This document shows, piece by piece, positions 8,023 to 17,131 of a DNA stretch of 50,143 bases. Under the pieces are notes generated by a model. It searched no databases, had not been told where the DNA came from, and worked only from the letters and a program-made list of their open reading frames with translations. Positions within the stretch are counted from its first letter, which is position 1. Each line of letters opens with the position of its first letter. This DNA is from an uncultured Bacteroidota bacterium (lineage in GTDB: Bacteria > Bacteroidota > Bacteroidia > Bacteroidales > UBA12481). The stretch covers positions 1-50,143 of the forward strand of contig CAIXHD010000521.1 in assembly GCA_903919065.1 (NCBI GenBank), given 5' to 3'. A program made the translations under genes and the position numbers.

Positions 8023-8710
8023 CAGGTGAAAATTCAACGCCTACCTGAAGTGAAGGCAAATCTTTAATGGTTGTAGTCATAAGCTTGGAAAGCCGGTATG
8101 AAGCTGTCAGACTGAACTTGTCGAATCCGACTCTAATGCAGGCTGAGTAAGAAAACATATTGATATTCCTGAATGTGGTTTTGGATGTCCTTTCTGAAAT
8201 AGGCGAACCGATTCCTGAATTTATTGTATCCCTGGTGATCAGCTTATTCAAAAGGTGAGATGACCCAACTATGCCAATATCTATATAGTTCCCCAGATAA
8301 TCTCCTTTCTGACCGAGCCTTGTCCGAAAAAACACACCTCCATAGATTCCTGATGTATTTAATGATTGCGCAAGGTGTATCACTGAATCCGTCGCCAATA
8401 TTCCAGGTTTCCGGCTTAGATCGAAGAAGTCTCGATTGATGCCGGTTTCAGAAATAATTGATATAGGCTTTGAAATTTTCAATTTATACCTCAATCCCAA
8501 AGCTACCTGTGCAGCAAATTGGGGATCCGCTTTTAGCGACATCGAAAAATAGGGGTGAACGAAATGTTTTCGGTTTGGCCCGTACGTAGGATGGACTTGA
8601 ACAGTGTCAGGGAATTTTTCAAAGACCAGTTCTTGCGCCGTGACATTACATTGAAACTGGCCAAGGAGAAGGAAGAATAAAATTCCCTTAACTATCTGGT
8701 CTCTTTCCAT
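8012..8710 (-). CDS. Exported outer-membrane-like protein, unrecognised
   Basis: A 232-residue product with an N-terminal hydrophobic segment (about 9-25, cleavage probably after VTAQ) and a body of short alternating hydrophobic strands ending LQVGVEFSPVRY, the aromatic-terminated pattern of a small outer-membrane beta-barrel. I do not recognise the family. The start overlaps the 3' end of the upstream subtilisin gene by 19 bp, implying coupled translation. The 3' end overlaps GGGP synthase by 11 bp in convergent orientation. Confidence 0.7.
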   Translation of the reverse strand: MERDQIVKGILFFLLLGQFQCNVTAQELVFEKFPDTVQVHPTYGPNRKHFVHPYFSMSLKADPQFAAQVALGLRYKLKISKPISIISETGINRDFFDLSRKPGILATDSVIHLAQSLNTSGIYGGVFFRTRLGQKGDYLGNYIDIGIVGSSHLLNKLITRDTINSGIGSPISERTSKTTFRNINMFSYSACIRVGFDKFSLTASYRLSKLMTTTIKDLPSLQVGVEFSPVRY

Positions 8711-9966
8711 GTTGAAGTTTCTCCATTAAAGTTGCATTGAAAAACTGATCCTGGCTTAAAACCCGATTTCCGGATAAGCAGTGTATCTCCAGGAAGGACT
8801 CGGTAAACTCCATATCTGGTTAGAAAACCTGAAGGATTGCTCAGATGGTAATACAGGTAATGATCTGGTAAGGTCGATTTAAAGGCTGTATCCAATTCCG
8901 GAATACCGACCGAGAAGTTCCTGTCATCAGCAGATAAGATCAATTGTTTTTCTCTCCGGGTATTGTTAAGTCCAATTATTCTGGAGGCCTGAGGAATACC
9001 ATATCCATGGGAATAATCGTAATAAGGGTAAAGATGGCCTGATTTCTCAATCAGGCTTAGAATTTCCTGCGCAGAAAGAGATCGGTTCATTTGCCAGGTG
9101 CAGGCTGCAAAACCTGTAACCAGCGGGGCTGAAAAGGAGGTTCCATCGACTAAATGCACATCACCTTTGGGATTGGCAGCAACAACTGTTCCTGAAGCGC
9201 AAATATTAGGCTTAAGACGTTTATCGGCTGTTGGGCCTAAAGAACTGAACCCGGCCGCCAGACCTGTTAGAGGGTCAACTCCACCGACACTTAAAATTGA
9301 ATCAGCATCTGCCGGTGTTACCATTGTCTTCCATTTGCTCATGCCTTCATTACCCATGCAATTAATAATCAAAACCCCTTTGCGGGCGGCTCTGGCAGCA
9401 GCCCGGGCACAGATGCTGTGTTTTCCATCGAGATCGGATTTGAAATATCTTTGATAGGTATATCCCAATGAAGACTGAATTATGTTTGCTCCATTTTCTA
9501 TAGCCCAATCAACCGCGCGAGCCCAATTTAATTCTTCTTCCAGTGGTTCACCTTTTTTTTCGGTGATAGCGAGCAGGAATTCTGCTTCAGGGGCTAATCC
9601 CATTGGCTTTCCTTCATGAATACCTGCAATGCATGAAAGCACTTCGGTTCCATGAGAGACCCCTGTATAAACATTCTTGCTTTCTTTTACAAAATTCCAA
9701 GTCGCAATAATCTGGTTGCCATCAATGAGATGCTTTAATGCCGGATGGGTTTCAACACCGGGAAATCCACCATCGAGGACAGCGATTCTAATCCCATGTC
9801 CGCCAATTCCTTTTTGCGCAAATTGTTCGCCTTGCATGAATTTGATCTGTGCCTCAAGAATCCTGTTCGTTTTACCCTCCTTATTATCCTTGCTGTCCTG
9901 AAAGGATAATGATAATAAGATTATGGGTAACAGGTAAAGCAGCTTTCTGGTTGAACTGTTTAGCAT
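8692..9966 (-). CDS. Exported S8 (subtilisin-like) serine peptidase
   Basis: A secreted subtilase of 424 residues with an N-terminal signal segment (about 9-22). The catalytic triad is complete: D65 in AVLDGGF, H105 in SHGTEV and S277 in GTSFSAP, with the oxyanion Asn at N206 (CMGNEG). A C-terminal extension of about 90 residues follows the catalytic domain; I do not recognise a type IX sorting domain in it. It is followed, with overlap, by an outer-membrane-like protein. A promoter box (9975-9982) ends only about 8 bp from the ATG. Confidence 0.92.
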   Translation of the reverse strand: MLNSSTRKLLYLLPIILLSLSFQDSKDNKEGKTNRILEAQIKFMQGEQFAQKGIGGHGIRIAVLDGGFPGVETHPALKHLIDGNQIIATWNFVKESKNVYTGVSHGTEVLSCIAGIHEGKPMGLAPEAEFLLAITEKKGEPLEEELNWARAVDWAIENGANIIQSSLGYTYQRYFKSDLDGKHSICARAAARAARKGVLIINCMGNEGMSKWKTMVTPADADSILSVGGVDPLTGLAAGFSSLGPTADKRLKPNICASGTVVAANPKGDVHLVDGTSFSAPLVTGFAACTWQMNRSLSAQEILSLIEKSGHLYPYYDYSHGYGIPQASRIIGLNNTRREKQLILSADDRNFSVGIPELDTAFKSTLPDHYLYYHLSNPSGFLTRYGVYRVLPGDTLLIRKSGFKPGSVFQCNFNGETSTWKETR

Positions 9967-9974
9967 AATACCTG

Positions 9975-9982
9975 CAAATGTA
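9975..9982 (-). promoter_or_regulatory. -7 promoter box (TACATTTG) of the subtilisin gene
   Basis: Minus strand TACATTTG followed by C, matching TAnnTTTG. It lies 8 bp upstream of the ATG, which would leave a leader of only a few nucleotides. The rest of the 183-bp divergent gap is AT-rich with no other clear signal. Confidence 0.45.
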
Positions 9983-10149
9983 ATAAGCTTTATTTGAAAC
10001 CACTATTTACCTAAATATGGAAAAACTCCACGAATGGGAATGTCGCAATCATTCGAAGTTATATATAAGGTTTTTAAAATCAATTATTTAAATTAAGGTT
10101 AACTTTATATGGTATGGGTTTTGTCAATATTCTGTAAATATTCAAAACA

Positions 10150-12183
10150 ATGAAGGATATTATATTATACTGTGTGTTGGGTTTGATCCTTATGGGCACT
10201 GCGTGCAACAAAGATCCGTTGATTGATACCCAGGCTGGGAGTACAAAAGATTTGCATATCCCAGCGAGTTTTGATTTCAAAGCGACGGCTGAAATCGGTC
10301 TTGATGTTATAGTTAAGAGTGCATCCACGATTTTAACGGGAGTACCTATTAATATTTATCTGGACAATCCGGGATACAGCGAAGCCCCCAACCCTGATGC
10401 AAAGATTTTGGGAACTTATTCCTCTGACGATGCCGGCAGGATCAGACAACCTCTCCGGTTGCCTTCTTATCAGGACACTGTATATCTGCAGACTGGTTAT
10501 TTCGGCTTGGAATCACTTGTTGCTGTTCCCGTAATTGGAGGATCTGTAGTTTACACCTATGGGCAGGGAGGCAACTCTTTACCCGGACTTGCTTCTGGGA
10601 ATTCACCGTCAGACCATCTCAAGAGCGGAGTGACCTACACCTATTTAGGTACCTATACTAACCAAGGGGTGCCTAACTATCTGTTAACTCCCAGGGATGT
10701 CATCCCGCAGAGCCTGTTAACGGATTTGAGTTCTTTATTGCCAGAATATAAGAATCTTACAGTCACGCATCCGGAATTTCTTGCTAAAACCAATGAGGCC
10801 TCAGCTGTAATTACTCAGGAGGCTGATGTCTGGGTAACTTTTATTCACGAAGGGGCAGGTTGGATGAATGCTCTTGGATATTATGTGTTTGATACAAATA
10901 ATCCGCCCAAGTCAATAGCTGACATTGCTAAACGGAATATAATCTTTCCAAACGTTTCCTTTTCCGGCAGCGGTGGAGGGCTTACTTCAGGAGACAAGGT
11001 ATTTCTGGGTCGTTTTCCGGCGGGCAAAACGATTGGCTGGTTCGTGGTCACTCAGGGATGGAACGGGAATACGGTTTCAGGTACCGCACGAATTGTTTAC
11101 TCAGAGCCGTCTTTCAACGCGGAAGTTGATCCACTCAAAAAGCAGCATAACGTTCTGCTTTACGATTCAAAAAGAAGTGTAATGATATTAGGTTTCGAAG
11201 ATATGAATCGTGAAAGCGGTGCTGATAATGATTTTAATGATGTCATTTTTTATGTGACATCCAACCCGGTAACTGCCATTGATGTATCAAACGTTCCTCA
11301 TTACGGAACGGCTCCGGACCGTGATTATGATGGTGTTTCCGATGCTTTGGATTCATATCCTGATGATAAGAATCTTGCTTACGATTCTTACTATCCCTCG
11401 AAAGGTGCTTTTGGATCGCTTTTGACGGAAGATTTGTGGCCGGCTCTGGGAGATTTTGATTTTAACGATCTGGTGGTTGACTATAATTTTCAAATTGCCT
11501 CAGACGCAAGAAACAATATTAAGCAGCTAACTATTCAGTTGAAAACAAGAGCTATTGGGGCCAGTTACCACAATGGGTTGGGGATTCGTTTACCTATTGC
11601 CTCAAATCTTATTGAATCAGTGACAGGGTATAACGTTAAGGGAAAATATATTAAGCTCAGCTCAAAGGGAATAGAAGAAAGCCAATCTGATGCGGTTATC
11701 ATTGCTTTTGAAGATGCTTATGATGAATTGCCTCACAATGGAAACGGCACCGGAGTGAATGTCATTGCAGCCAATGGCTGGACCGAGCCCAAAATCCTCA
11801 CGTTAAAAGTGGTCCTAACCACTGCGCAGACTCCAGCTGCAATGGGGCAGGCTCCATATGATCCATTTCTGATTGAAGATGGCGTTAGAGGTAAAGAGAT
11901 TCACCTTAGCGGAAATAAACCCACTGACCTTGCTGATCCTTCATTCTTTGGACAATACCAGGATATAACTGATCCAAAGACAGGGGTATTTTATAAGTCA
12001 GATAAAAATCTTAGCTGGATGTTGAGCATACCTGCGAGCTTTGATTACATGACAGAAAAGAGTGATATTATCAAAGGATACCTGAAATTTGGAGCCTGGG
12101 CAGAGTCCGGCGGTGTTTTATTTCCTGATTGGTATCTCAATAAAACAGGATATCGCGATCAAAACCTGATTTATAAGCACTAA
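10150..12183 (+). CDS. LruC domain-containing surface lipoprotein
   Basis: A 677-residue exported protein. The N-terminus (about 1-19) looks like a lipoprotein signal ending LMGTAC (C19), although the position three before the Cys is Gly rather than the usual Leu/Val. The middle carries a DUF4114-like acidic motif (about 352-368, ADNDFNDVIFYV) and the C-terminal half the LruC/DUF4842 hallmark DFDFNDLVVDYNF (about 436-448). These Asp-rich motifs suggest Ca binding and an adhesive or scaffold role, which is inferred. It stands alone between divergent and convergent neighbours and is followed by a good terminator. It is among the longest genes of the window without a housekeeping role. Confidence 0.85.
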   Translation: MKDIILYCVLGLILMGTACNKDPLIDTQAGSTKDLHIPASFDFKATAEIGLDVIVKSASTILTGVPINIYLDNPGYSEAPNPDAKILGTYSSDDAGRIRQPLRLPSYQDTVYLQTGYFGLESLVAVPVIGGSVVYTYGQGGNSLPGLASGNSPSDHLKSGVTYTYLGTYTNQGVPNYLLTPRDVIPQSLLTDLSSLLPEYKNLTVTHPEFLAKTNEASAVITQEADVWVTFIHEGAGWMNALGYYVFDTNNPPKSIADIAKRNIIFPNVSFSGSGGGLTSGDKVFLGRFPAGKTIGWFVVTQGWNGNTVSGTARIVYSEPSFNAEVDPLKKQHNVLLYDSKRSVMILGFEDMNRESGADNDFNDVIFYVTSNPVTAIDVSNVPHYGTAPDRDYDGVSDALDSYPDDKNLAYDSYYPSKGAFGSLLTEDLWPALGDFDFNDLVVDYNFQIASDARNNIKQLTIQLKTRAIGASYHNGLGIRLPIASNLIESVTGYNVKGKYIKLSSKGIEESQSDAVIIAFEDAYDELPHNGNGTGVNVIAANGWTEPKILTLKVVLTTAQTPAAMGQAPYDPFLIEDGVRGKEIHLSGNKPTDLADPSFFGQYQDITDPKTGVFYKSDKNLSWMLSIPASFDYMTEKSDIIKGYLKFGAWAESGGVLFPDWYLNKTGYRDQNLIYKH

Positions 12184-12203
12184 AAGAGAAATTAACAGTA
12201 TTG

Positions 12204-12233
12204 AGCCGTTCGGGTTATTCCGGCGGCTTTTTT
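12204..12233 (+). terminator. Intrinsic terminator after the LruC gene
   Basis: Arms AGCCG (12204-12208) and CGGCT (12224-12228) enclose an inner CGG/CCG pair and are followed by a T-run at 12228-12233. It sits 20 bp after the LruC stop and reaches the stop codon of the convergent phosphatase-like gene. Confidence 0.7.
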
Positions 12234-13881
12234 ATTTTATCAAATCGAAGAGGATTTTACCCGTTGCACCTGAGGGAGCTGTAATATTAAGAATACCCGA
12301 CAGGGTAGGCGCAATATCCAGTATTGTTACCGGACGGTGAATAGTTTGTTTACTAGTCTTCCAGCCGTACCAGATCATAGGAATATGGGTGTCGTACGAA
12401 TACGGCGATCTGGAATCGCTGTCTGTATTTTCCTCATCAATCCAACCTGGCTGTAAAATAAGGATGATATCTCCTGTCCGGTCAGGGTTAAACGAATTTT
12501 GAACCATATCGCCCCAAAGGCTGGTGACCTCGCCTTTTATCAGGCGATCAGCAGGAATTGCCCTGGCGACACCATCAAAATGAGTCAAAAACCGGGCTGC
12601 CTGGTCCTGGATCAAAGTAAATGAGAGGTTCTTTTGATCTATGAGGGTTTCATTCAGATAAAGTTGATTTTTTACATAAGTCTCCACCCAATTGCCTTCG
12701 CCATAAATTGCCCCCAGAAACGAGTTTAGTAAACTGACTGCATTCCTGTAACGAAAAAAGCCACCTGGTAGATTCAATGCCCTGCTGTAATCAGGATCCA
12801 TGGATGCACCATGAGTTGAAGTGAGAAAAATCAAGGCCTTATCCTTGCCTAAAGTCTCCTCAATTTGGTAAATCAGCCGTTGGAGGTCCATGTCGAGTCG
12901 CAATAATGCATCTGCTACCTCTCTTGAATCCGGGCCAAATAATTTAGTTATCCGGTCGATAGCAGTGTAACTAACCCATAATATGTCAGTTGACTGGTCT
13001 TTACCAAGTCCTTCTTCCAGAAAAGCAGCCAAGGCAAAATCAGTTGTCAGCGTGTTGCCAAAAGGGGTCATTCCTATGATTTCATTATCCTGGCCTAAGC
13101 TTTCACGGCGGATCCGGCTTAAACTATACGGAAATGTTTTAAACTGATTATAAAACCCTGTTTCCAGTCCATTGTCATCGGGTGGACAGCCGGAGTAAAG
13201 GTTTTCTGCTAACAGGAGTTCCCAGTCACGGGTGAGATAATGCGCCGCAGAATTACGGGAATTAAAGTTGGTCACCCATTCCGGAAGGATATTGGCATAT
13301 TGAGAGCTGGTTATCCAGTTCCCCGAAGGTGCATCGAACCAATAAGCTGATCCGGGCAAATGCCCTTCCAGCAAGATAGCAGGTTCTGGTCTGAACGAAA
13401 CAGAGATCACCTTGGAGCTATAGTTGGATGAGAGGATGAGTTGATCTCCAATAGTATTTGAGAGAAGCTGGCTGGCTGAATGTTTTGCATTGCCATTGTT
13501 GCCACCAATAGATCTGGAGAGAAAGTCTTTTGTGCAATTTACAGGCTCCCTGCGAAGGCGGCTATACCAATTCTCGGATACAATTCCATTAATTGCCGGA
13601 GGAGCACCGGTAGAAATACTTGCATGCGAGGAGCCTACATCAGCAAAAAGAAAGGGTACCGAAGCATCGGAATAGGAGGTGCCTTGCTTAATCAGCTTCT
13701 TTATGCCTCCTTCACCGAAAAGACTCCAATAATGCTCAATCCATTCATATTTCATACCGTCAACAATGATTCCAACTACCATTGCCGGCTTTTCACCCGT
13801 TGCCTGGGCAAGTGCACAATTCCTGACCCAATGGCCAGGAATGAGCATCAGAATCAAAATGGAGATGAATTTTATGCGCAT
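12232..13881 (-). CDS. PafA-like alkaline phosphatase homologue, apparently catalytically degenerate
   Basis: A 549-residue member of the alkaline phosphatase superfamily with a signal peptide (about 1-26). Overall similarity to Bacteroidota PafA is clear: VGIIVDGM, HASISTG..PAINGIV, AYWFDAPSGNWITS, FGPDSREV..LLRLD and YDTHIPMIWYG. Aligned to remembered PafA positions, D38 (D41), D305 (D309), H353 (H357) and H486 (H499) are kept. The nucleophile T79 is Val82, N100 is Glu103, K162 is Arg164, R164 is Glu166, the zinc ligand H309 is Lys313 and D352 is Thr356. Loss of the nucleophile and of zinc ligands suggests a pseudoenzyme, perhaps a binding protein. It is 15 bp behind ychF on the same strand. 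Confidence 0.85.
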   Translation of the reverse strand: MRIKFISILILMLIPGHWVRNCALAQATGEKPAMVVGIIVDGMKYEWIEHYWSLFGEGGIKKLIKQGTSYSDASVPFLFADVGSSHASISTGAPPAINGIVSENWYSRLRREPVNCTKDFLSRSIGGNNGNAKHSASQLLSNTIGDQLILSSNYSSKVISVSFRPEPAILLEGHLPGSAYWFDAPSGNWITSSQYANILPEWVTNFNSRNSAAHYLTRDWELLLAENLYSGCPPDDNGLETGFYNQFKTFPYSLSRIRRESLGQDNEIIGMTPFGNTLTTDFALAAFLEEGLGKDQSTDILWVSYTAIDRITKLFGPDSREVADALLRLDMDLQRLIYQIEETLGKDKALIFLTSTHGASMDPDYSRALNLPGGFFRYRNAVSLLNSFLGAIYGEGNWVETYVKNQLYLNETLIDQKNLSFTLIQDQAARFLTHFDGVARAIPADRLIKGEVTSLWGDMVQNSFNPDRTGDIILILQPGWIDEENTDSDSRSPYSYDTHIPMIWYGWKTSKQTIHRPVTILDIAPTLSGILNITAPSGATGKILFDLIK

Positions 13882-13896
13882 CTGTTCGGGGGTTTA

Positions 13897-14994
13897 TCAG
13901 ACATTGAAACGAATGTGAAGTACATCTCCGTCTTCAACAATGTAATTTTTCCCTTCGACAAAGAGTTTTCCGGCTTCGCGGCAAGCAGCCTCAGTTTTAT
14001 AAGTGATGTAATCCTTATACTTAATTACCTCTGCTCTGATAAATCCTCTTTGCAGATCGGAATGAATTACGCCGGCTGCTTCAGGGGCGGTTGCACCTTT
14101 ATGGATGGTCCACGCTCTGACCTCTTTGGGACCTGCAGTGAAGAATACTTCCAAATCCAGAATAGAGAAAGCTGAGCGGATTAATTTATTTACCCCTGGT
14201 TCAGAAAGGTTTAATTCTGCCAGGAATGCCAGGCGATCGTCCGGATCTTCCAACTCGGCAATTTCAGACTCAGCTTTTGCAGCTATAATGATTGTTTCGC
14301 CTTTTTCTGATTTAACTGATTCAATAAACTGAGCTGAATAATTATTTCCGTTGACTGCCGATTTTTCATCAACATTGCAAACATAGATGACAGGTTTTGC
14401 TGTGAGCAGGCATAGATCAGATACATGTTCCTGTTGCTCATGAGAAAGGTTCATGGTACGAACATTTTGAAAATCTTCAAGATGAGCCTTGATTGCTGTA
14501 ACGACTTCCAATCCATGTTTTGCAACTTTATCTCCGGCTTTTGCACCCTTTTCGAGTTTGCTTAGTCTTTTGTCAATCGCATCCAGATCCTTGACCTGCA
14601 ATTCAAGGTCGATAGTTTCACGGTCCCTGACTGGATTAATGGTGGTGTCGATGTGAGCAAGATTCGGATCATCAAAGCAGCGCACCACATGAATAAGTGC
14701 GTCGCAGTTTCTGATATCCGCAAGAAAACTATTTCCGACTCCCTCCCCTTTTGATGAACCCTTGGTCAGACCAGGAATATCGACTATATCCACTGTCGTA
14801 GGCATAACCCTGACTGAATGAATAAGTGCATCGAGTTTCCACAACCGCTCATCCGGCACTTTAACTTGCCCGAGGTTTGATTTATTGGTGCTAAAAGCGA
14901 AATTGCTGGTAGCTACTTTTGTCTCTGAGATACAATTGAACAGGGTAGTTTTCCCTGTATTTGTTATCCCGATAATGCCGCATTTTAGTCCCAT
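13897..14994 (-). CDS. ychF: YchF/OLA1-family P-loop ATPase
   Basis: Ribosome-associated OBG-family ATPase. The 366 residues carry the P-loop GITNTGKT (about 9-16), DIPGL for Walker B/G3, NVDEK at the G4 region, a coiled-coil insertion and the C-terminal TGS-like domain ending GDVLHIRFNV. Compared with the usual GLPNVGKS and NFPFCTIEPN, the P-loop reads ITNTGKT and switch I reads NFAFSTNKSN, a divergent subtype that I believe occurs in other Bacteroidales. The start at 14994 matches the family N-terminus and leaves 18 bp to a TACCTTTG box; a longer frame to 15132 would run through that promoter. It is divergent from transketolase. Confidence 0.93.
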   Translation of the reverse strand: MGLKCGIIGITNTGKTTLFNCISETKVATSNFAFSTNKSNLGQVKVPDERLWKLDALIHSVRVMPTTVDIVDIPGLTKGSSKGEGVGNSFLADIRNCDALIHVVRCFDDPNLAHIDTTINPVRDRETIDLELQVKDLDAIDKRLSKLEKGAKAGDKVAKHGLEVVTAIKAHLEDFQNVRTMNLSHEQQEHVSDLCLLTAKPVIYVCNVDEKSAVNGNNYSAQFIESVKSEKGETIIIAAKAESEIAELEDPDDRLAFLAELNLSEPGVNKLIRSAFSILDLEVFFTAGPKEVRAWTIHKGATAPEAAGVIHSDLQRGFIRAEVIKYKDYITYKTEAACREAGKLFVEGKNYIVEDGDVLHIRFNV

Positions 14995-15012
14995 TAGTGT
15001 TTTGTTAGTCCG

Positions 15013-15020
15013 CAAAGGTA
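15013..15020 (-). promoter_or_regulatory. -7 promoter box (TACCTTTG) of ychF
   Basis: Minus strand TACCTTTG followed by CG, matching TAnnTTTG, 18 bp upstream of the chosen ychF ATG. It rules out the longer upstream reading frame. Confidence 0.6.
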
Positions 15021-15030
15021 AAAAAAATGC

Positions 15031-15038
15031 TATTTTCG
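15031..15038 (+). promoter_or_regulatory. Candidate -7 box (TATTTTCG) of transketolase
   Basis: TATTTTCG differs from TAnnTTTG at one base. It lies 35 bp before the transketolase ATG, 10 bp from the divergent ychF box, so the two promoters are back to back. Confidence 0.4.
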
Positions 15039-15073
15039 CTCGGTTCCTTATGACCTTACTAACGAATATAAAA

Positions 15074-17131
15074 ATGAATAAGCAAATTGTTGATCGGGCT
15101 GCAGACAACATTAGGATTCTTTCGGCCTCCATGGTAGAGAAAGCAAAATCGGGCCATCCCGGTGGTGCTATGGGCGGGGCCGACTTTATCCAGATTTTAT
15201 TCTCGGAGTTTTTAACTTTTGATCCTAAAGATACTTCATGGCCATTCCGTGACAGATTCTTTCTTGATCCCGGTCATATGTCCCCAATGTTATATTCTGT
15301 TTTATCGCTTTGCGGATTTTTCTCGATGGAAGACCTGAAGAATTTCAGGCAATGGAAAAGTCCGACACCAGGTCATCCTGAAGTTGATCTCAGCAGAGGA
15401 ATTGAGAATACCAGCGGACCGCTGGGGCAAGGTCATACAATGGCTGTTGGCGCTGCTATTGCGGAACGGATAATGGCGGAACGGTTTGGAGACTGGACTT
15501 CGCATAAGATTTACACCTTTATTTCTGATGGTGGTGTTCAGGAAGAGATTTCGCAGGGAGCTGGCAGGATTGCCGGTTATCTTGGGCTGAATAATCTGAT
15601 CATGTTTTATGATTCCAATGACATTCAGTTATCCACTGAAACTAATGCTGTTACCCGAGAGGATACTGGCATGAAATATCTGTCATGGGGTTGGAGGGTT
15701 ATCAATATCGATGGAAATAATCAGGATTCTATCCGGCAGGCACTTGTCGAGGCTGTATCGGAAGATAAAAAGCCTGTGATAATAATCGGAAAAACCATCA
15801 TGGGCAAAGGTTGTCTGGATGCGAGCGGTAATAATTTTGAAAGAAAGACATCAACCCATGGTCAGCCGATAAGTAAGGCCGGGGCTTCATTTGAAGCTAC
15901 TATCCGGAATCTTGGAGGGGATCCGTCGGATACTTTCCGCATATTTCCTGATGTCCAGGCTTATTATGATAAAGTTTTCCGTGCAAAGCTCGACAAAGTG
16001 GCTGAACGGAAGGCTGCTTACGCGGAATGGGCTGCTGCCAATCCCGAACTGAACGGGCGTTTAAATAATTGGCTGCAGAAGAAATTACCAGTGATTAACT
16101 GGAAGAAATTGCAGGCTAAGCCAAATATTGCGACCCGTGAATCTTCAGGTATAGTGCTCGCGCAATTAGGTCAACAGATCGACAATTTGGTGGTTATGTC
16201 TGCCGATTTGGCCAATTCGGATAAAACCGATGTATTCCTAAAAAACACTAAAGCTTTTGGTTATCAAAAATTTAGCGGAGCATTTCTTCAGGCAGGTGTG
16301 TCGGAATTAACGATGGCTTCCATTGCAAACGGAATGGCACTCCATGGTGGGATTATCCCAGTATGCGGTACATTCTTTGTATTCTCAGATTATATGAAGC
16401 CTGCGGTTAGGATGGCTGCATTGATGGAGCTTCAGGTAATTTACGTTTGGACTCACGATGCTTTCAGGGTAGGGGAGGATGGCCCAACGCATCAACCTGT
16501 TGAACAGGAAGCACAGATCAGGCTTCTTGAAAAGCTAAAGAATCATTCCGGTAAAGCTTCGATGCTTGTATTACGTCCGGCAGATACAGCTGAATCTATT
16601 ATGTCATGGAAACTGGCACTGGCGAACAGAAAGTCTCCTACGGCATTGCTTTTATCGAGGCAGAATGTACAGGACTTGCCCGCCTTACCTGGTAGCACGA
16701 GGGTTGAATGTGCTGAAAAATTGGCTTTTGGAGCCTATATTCTTTTACAGAATGGTCTGAATCCATGTGTTACTTTACTGGGTAACGGGTCGGAAGTAGC
16801 AACTCTTGCTGAAGCATCTTTTATTCTAAAGAAGAAACATAATATAGAGAACAGGGTTGTTTCCATACCATCAACTGGTTTGTTCCGTCAACAGAAGAAA
16901 AATTATCAGGAAGCGATTATTCCCGCTGAGATACCGGTTTTTGGACTGACAGCCGGACTACCCGTGACACTGCAGGAATTGGCAGGGTTGAGCGGCCTTG
17001 TATGGGGTCTGGATCACTTTGGCTATTCTGCGCCTGCGGAAGTGCTGGATGAAAAATTCGGGTTTACTTCGAAGAATGTAGTGAAGCAGGTTTTAAATCT
17101 TGTCAAAGGATTGAATGGATCGCACCAATGA
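15074..17131 (+). CDS. tkt: Transketolase
   Basis: Thiamine-diphosphate enzyme moving two-carbon ketol units in the pentose phosphate pathway. The 685 residues are full length: N-terminal TPP domain with SGHPGGAMG (H28), GHMSPMLY and the metal-binding SDGGVQEE segment; pyrimidine domain with the Glu in GVSELTMASIANG; and THDAFRVGEDGPTHQPVEQ, typical of the family. The start at 15074 matches family length; the open frame extends back to 14885 but overlaps divergent ychF and both promoters. The 3' end overlaps the ECF sigma gene by 17 bp. Confidence 0.95.
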   Translation: MNKQIVDRAADNIRILSASMVEKAKSGHPGGAMGGADFIQILFSEFLTFDPKDTSWPFRDRFFLDPGHMSPMLYSVLSLCGFFSMEDLKNFRQWKSPTPGHPEVDLSRGIENTSGPLGQGHTMAVGAAIAERIMAERFGDWTSHKIYTFISDGGVQEEISQGAGRIAGYLGLNNLIMFYDSNDIQLSTETNAVTREDTGMKYLSWGWRVINIDGNNQDSIRQALVEAVSEDKKPVIIIGKTIMGKGCLDASGNNFERKTSTHGQPISKAGASFEATIRNLGGDPSDTFRIFPDVQAYYDKVFRAKLDKVAERKAAYAEWAAANPELNGRLNNWLQKKLPVINWKKLQAKPNIATRESSGIVLAQLGQQIDNLVVMSADLANSDKTDVFLKNTKAFGYQKFSGAFLQAGVSELTMASIANGMALHGGIIPVCGTFFVFSDYMKPAVRMAALMELQVIYVWTHDAFRVGEDGPTHQPVEQEAQIRLLEKLKNHSGKASMLVLRPADTAESIMSWKLALANRKSPTALLLSRQNVQDLPALPGSTRVECAEKLAFGAYILLQNGLNPCVTLLGNGSEVATLAEASFILKKKHNIENRVVSIPSTGLFRQQKKNYQEAIIPAEIPVFGLTAGLPVTLQELAGLSGLVWGLDHFGYSAPAEVLDEKFGFTSKNVVKQVLNLVKGLNGSHQ

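Noticed and set aside
13480-14175. 231-residue plus-strand open frame
   Set aside because: It lies antisense to the end of ychF and the start of the phosphatase-like gene, both of which have strong family motifs; its own product has no recognisable domain.
14885-15073. N-terminal extension of transketolase
   Set aside because: It would overlap ychF and both promoter boxes; the family N-terminus starts at 15074.
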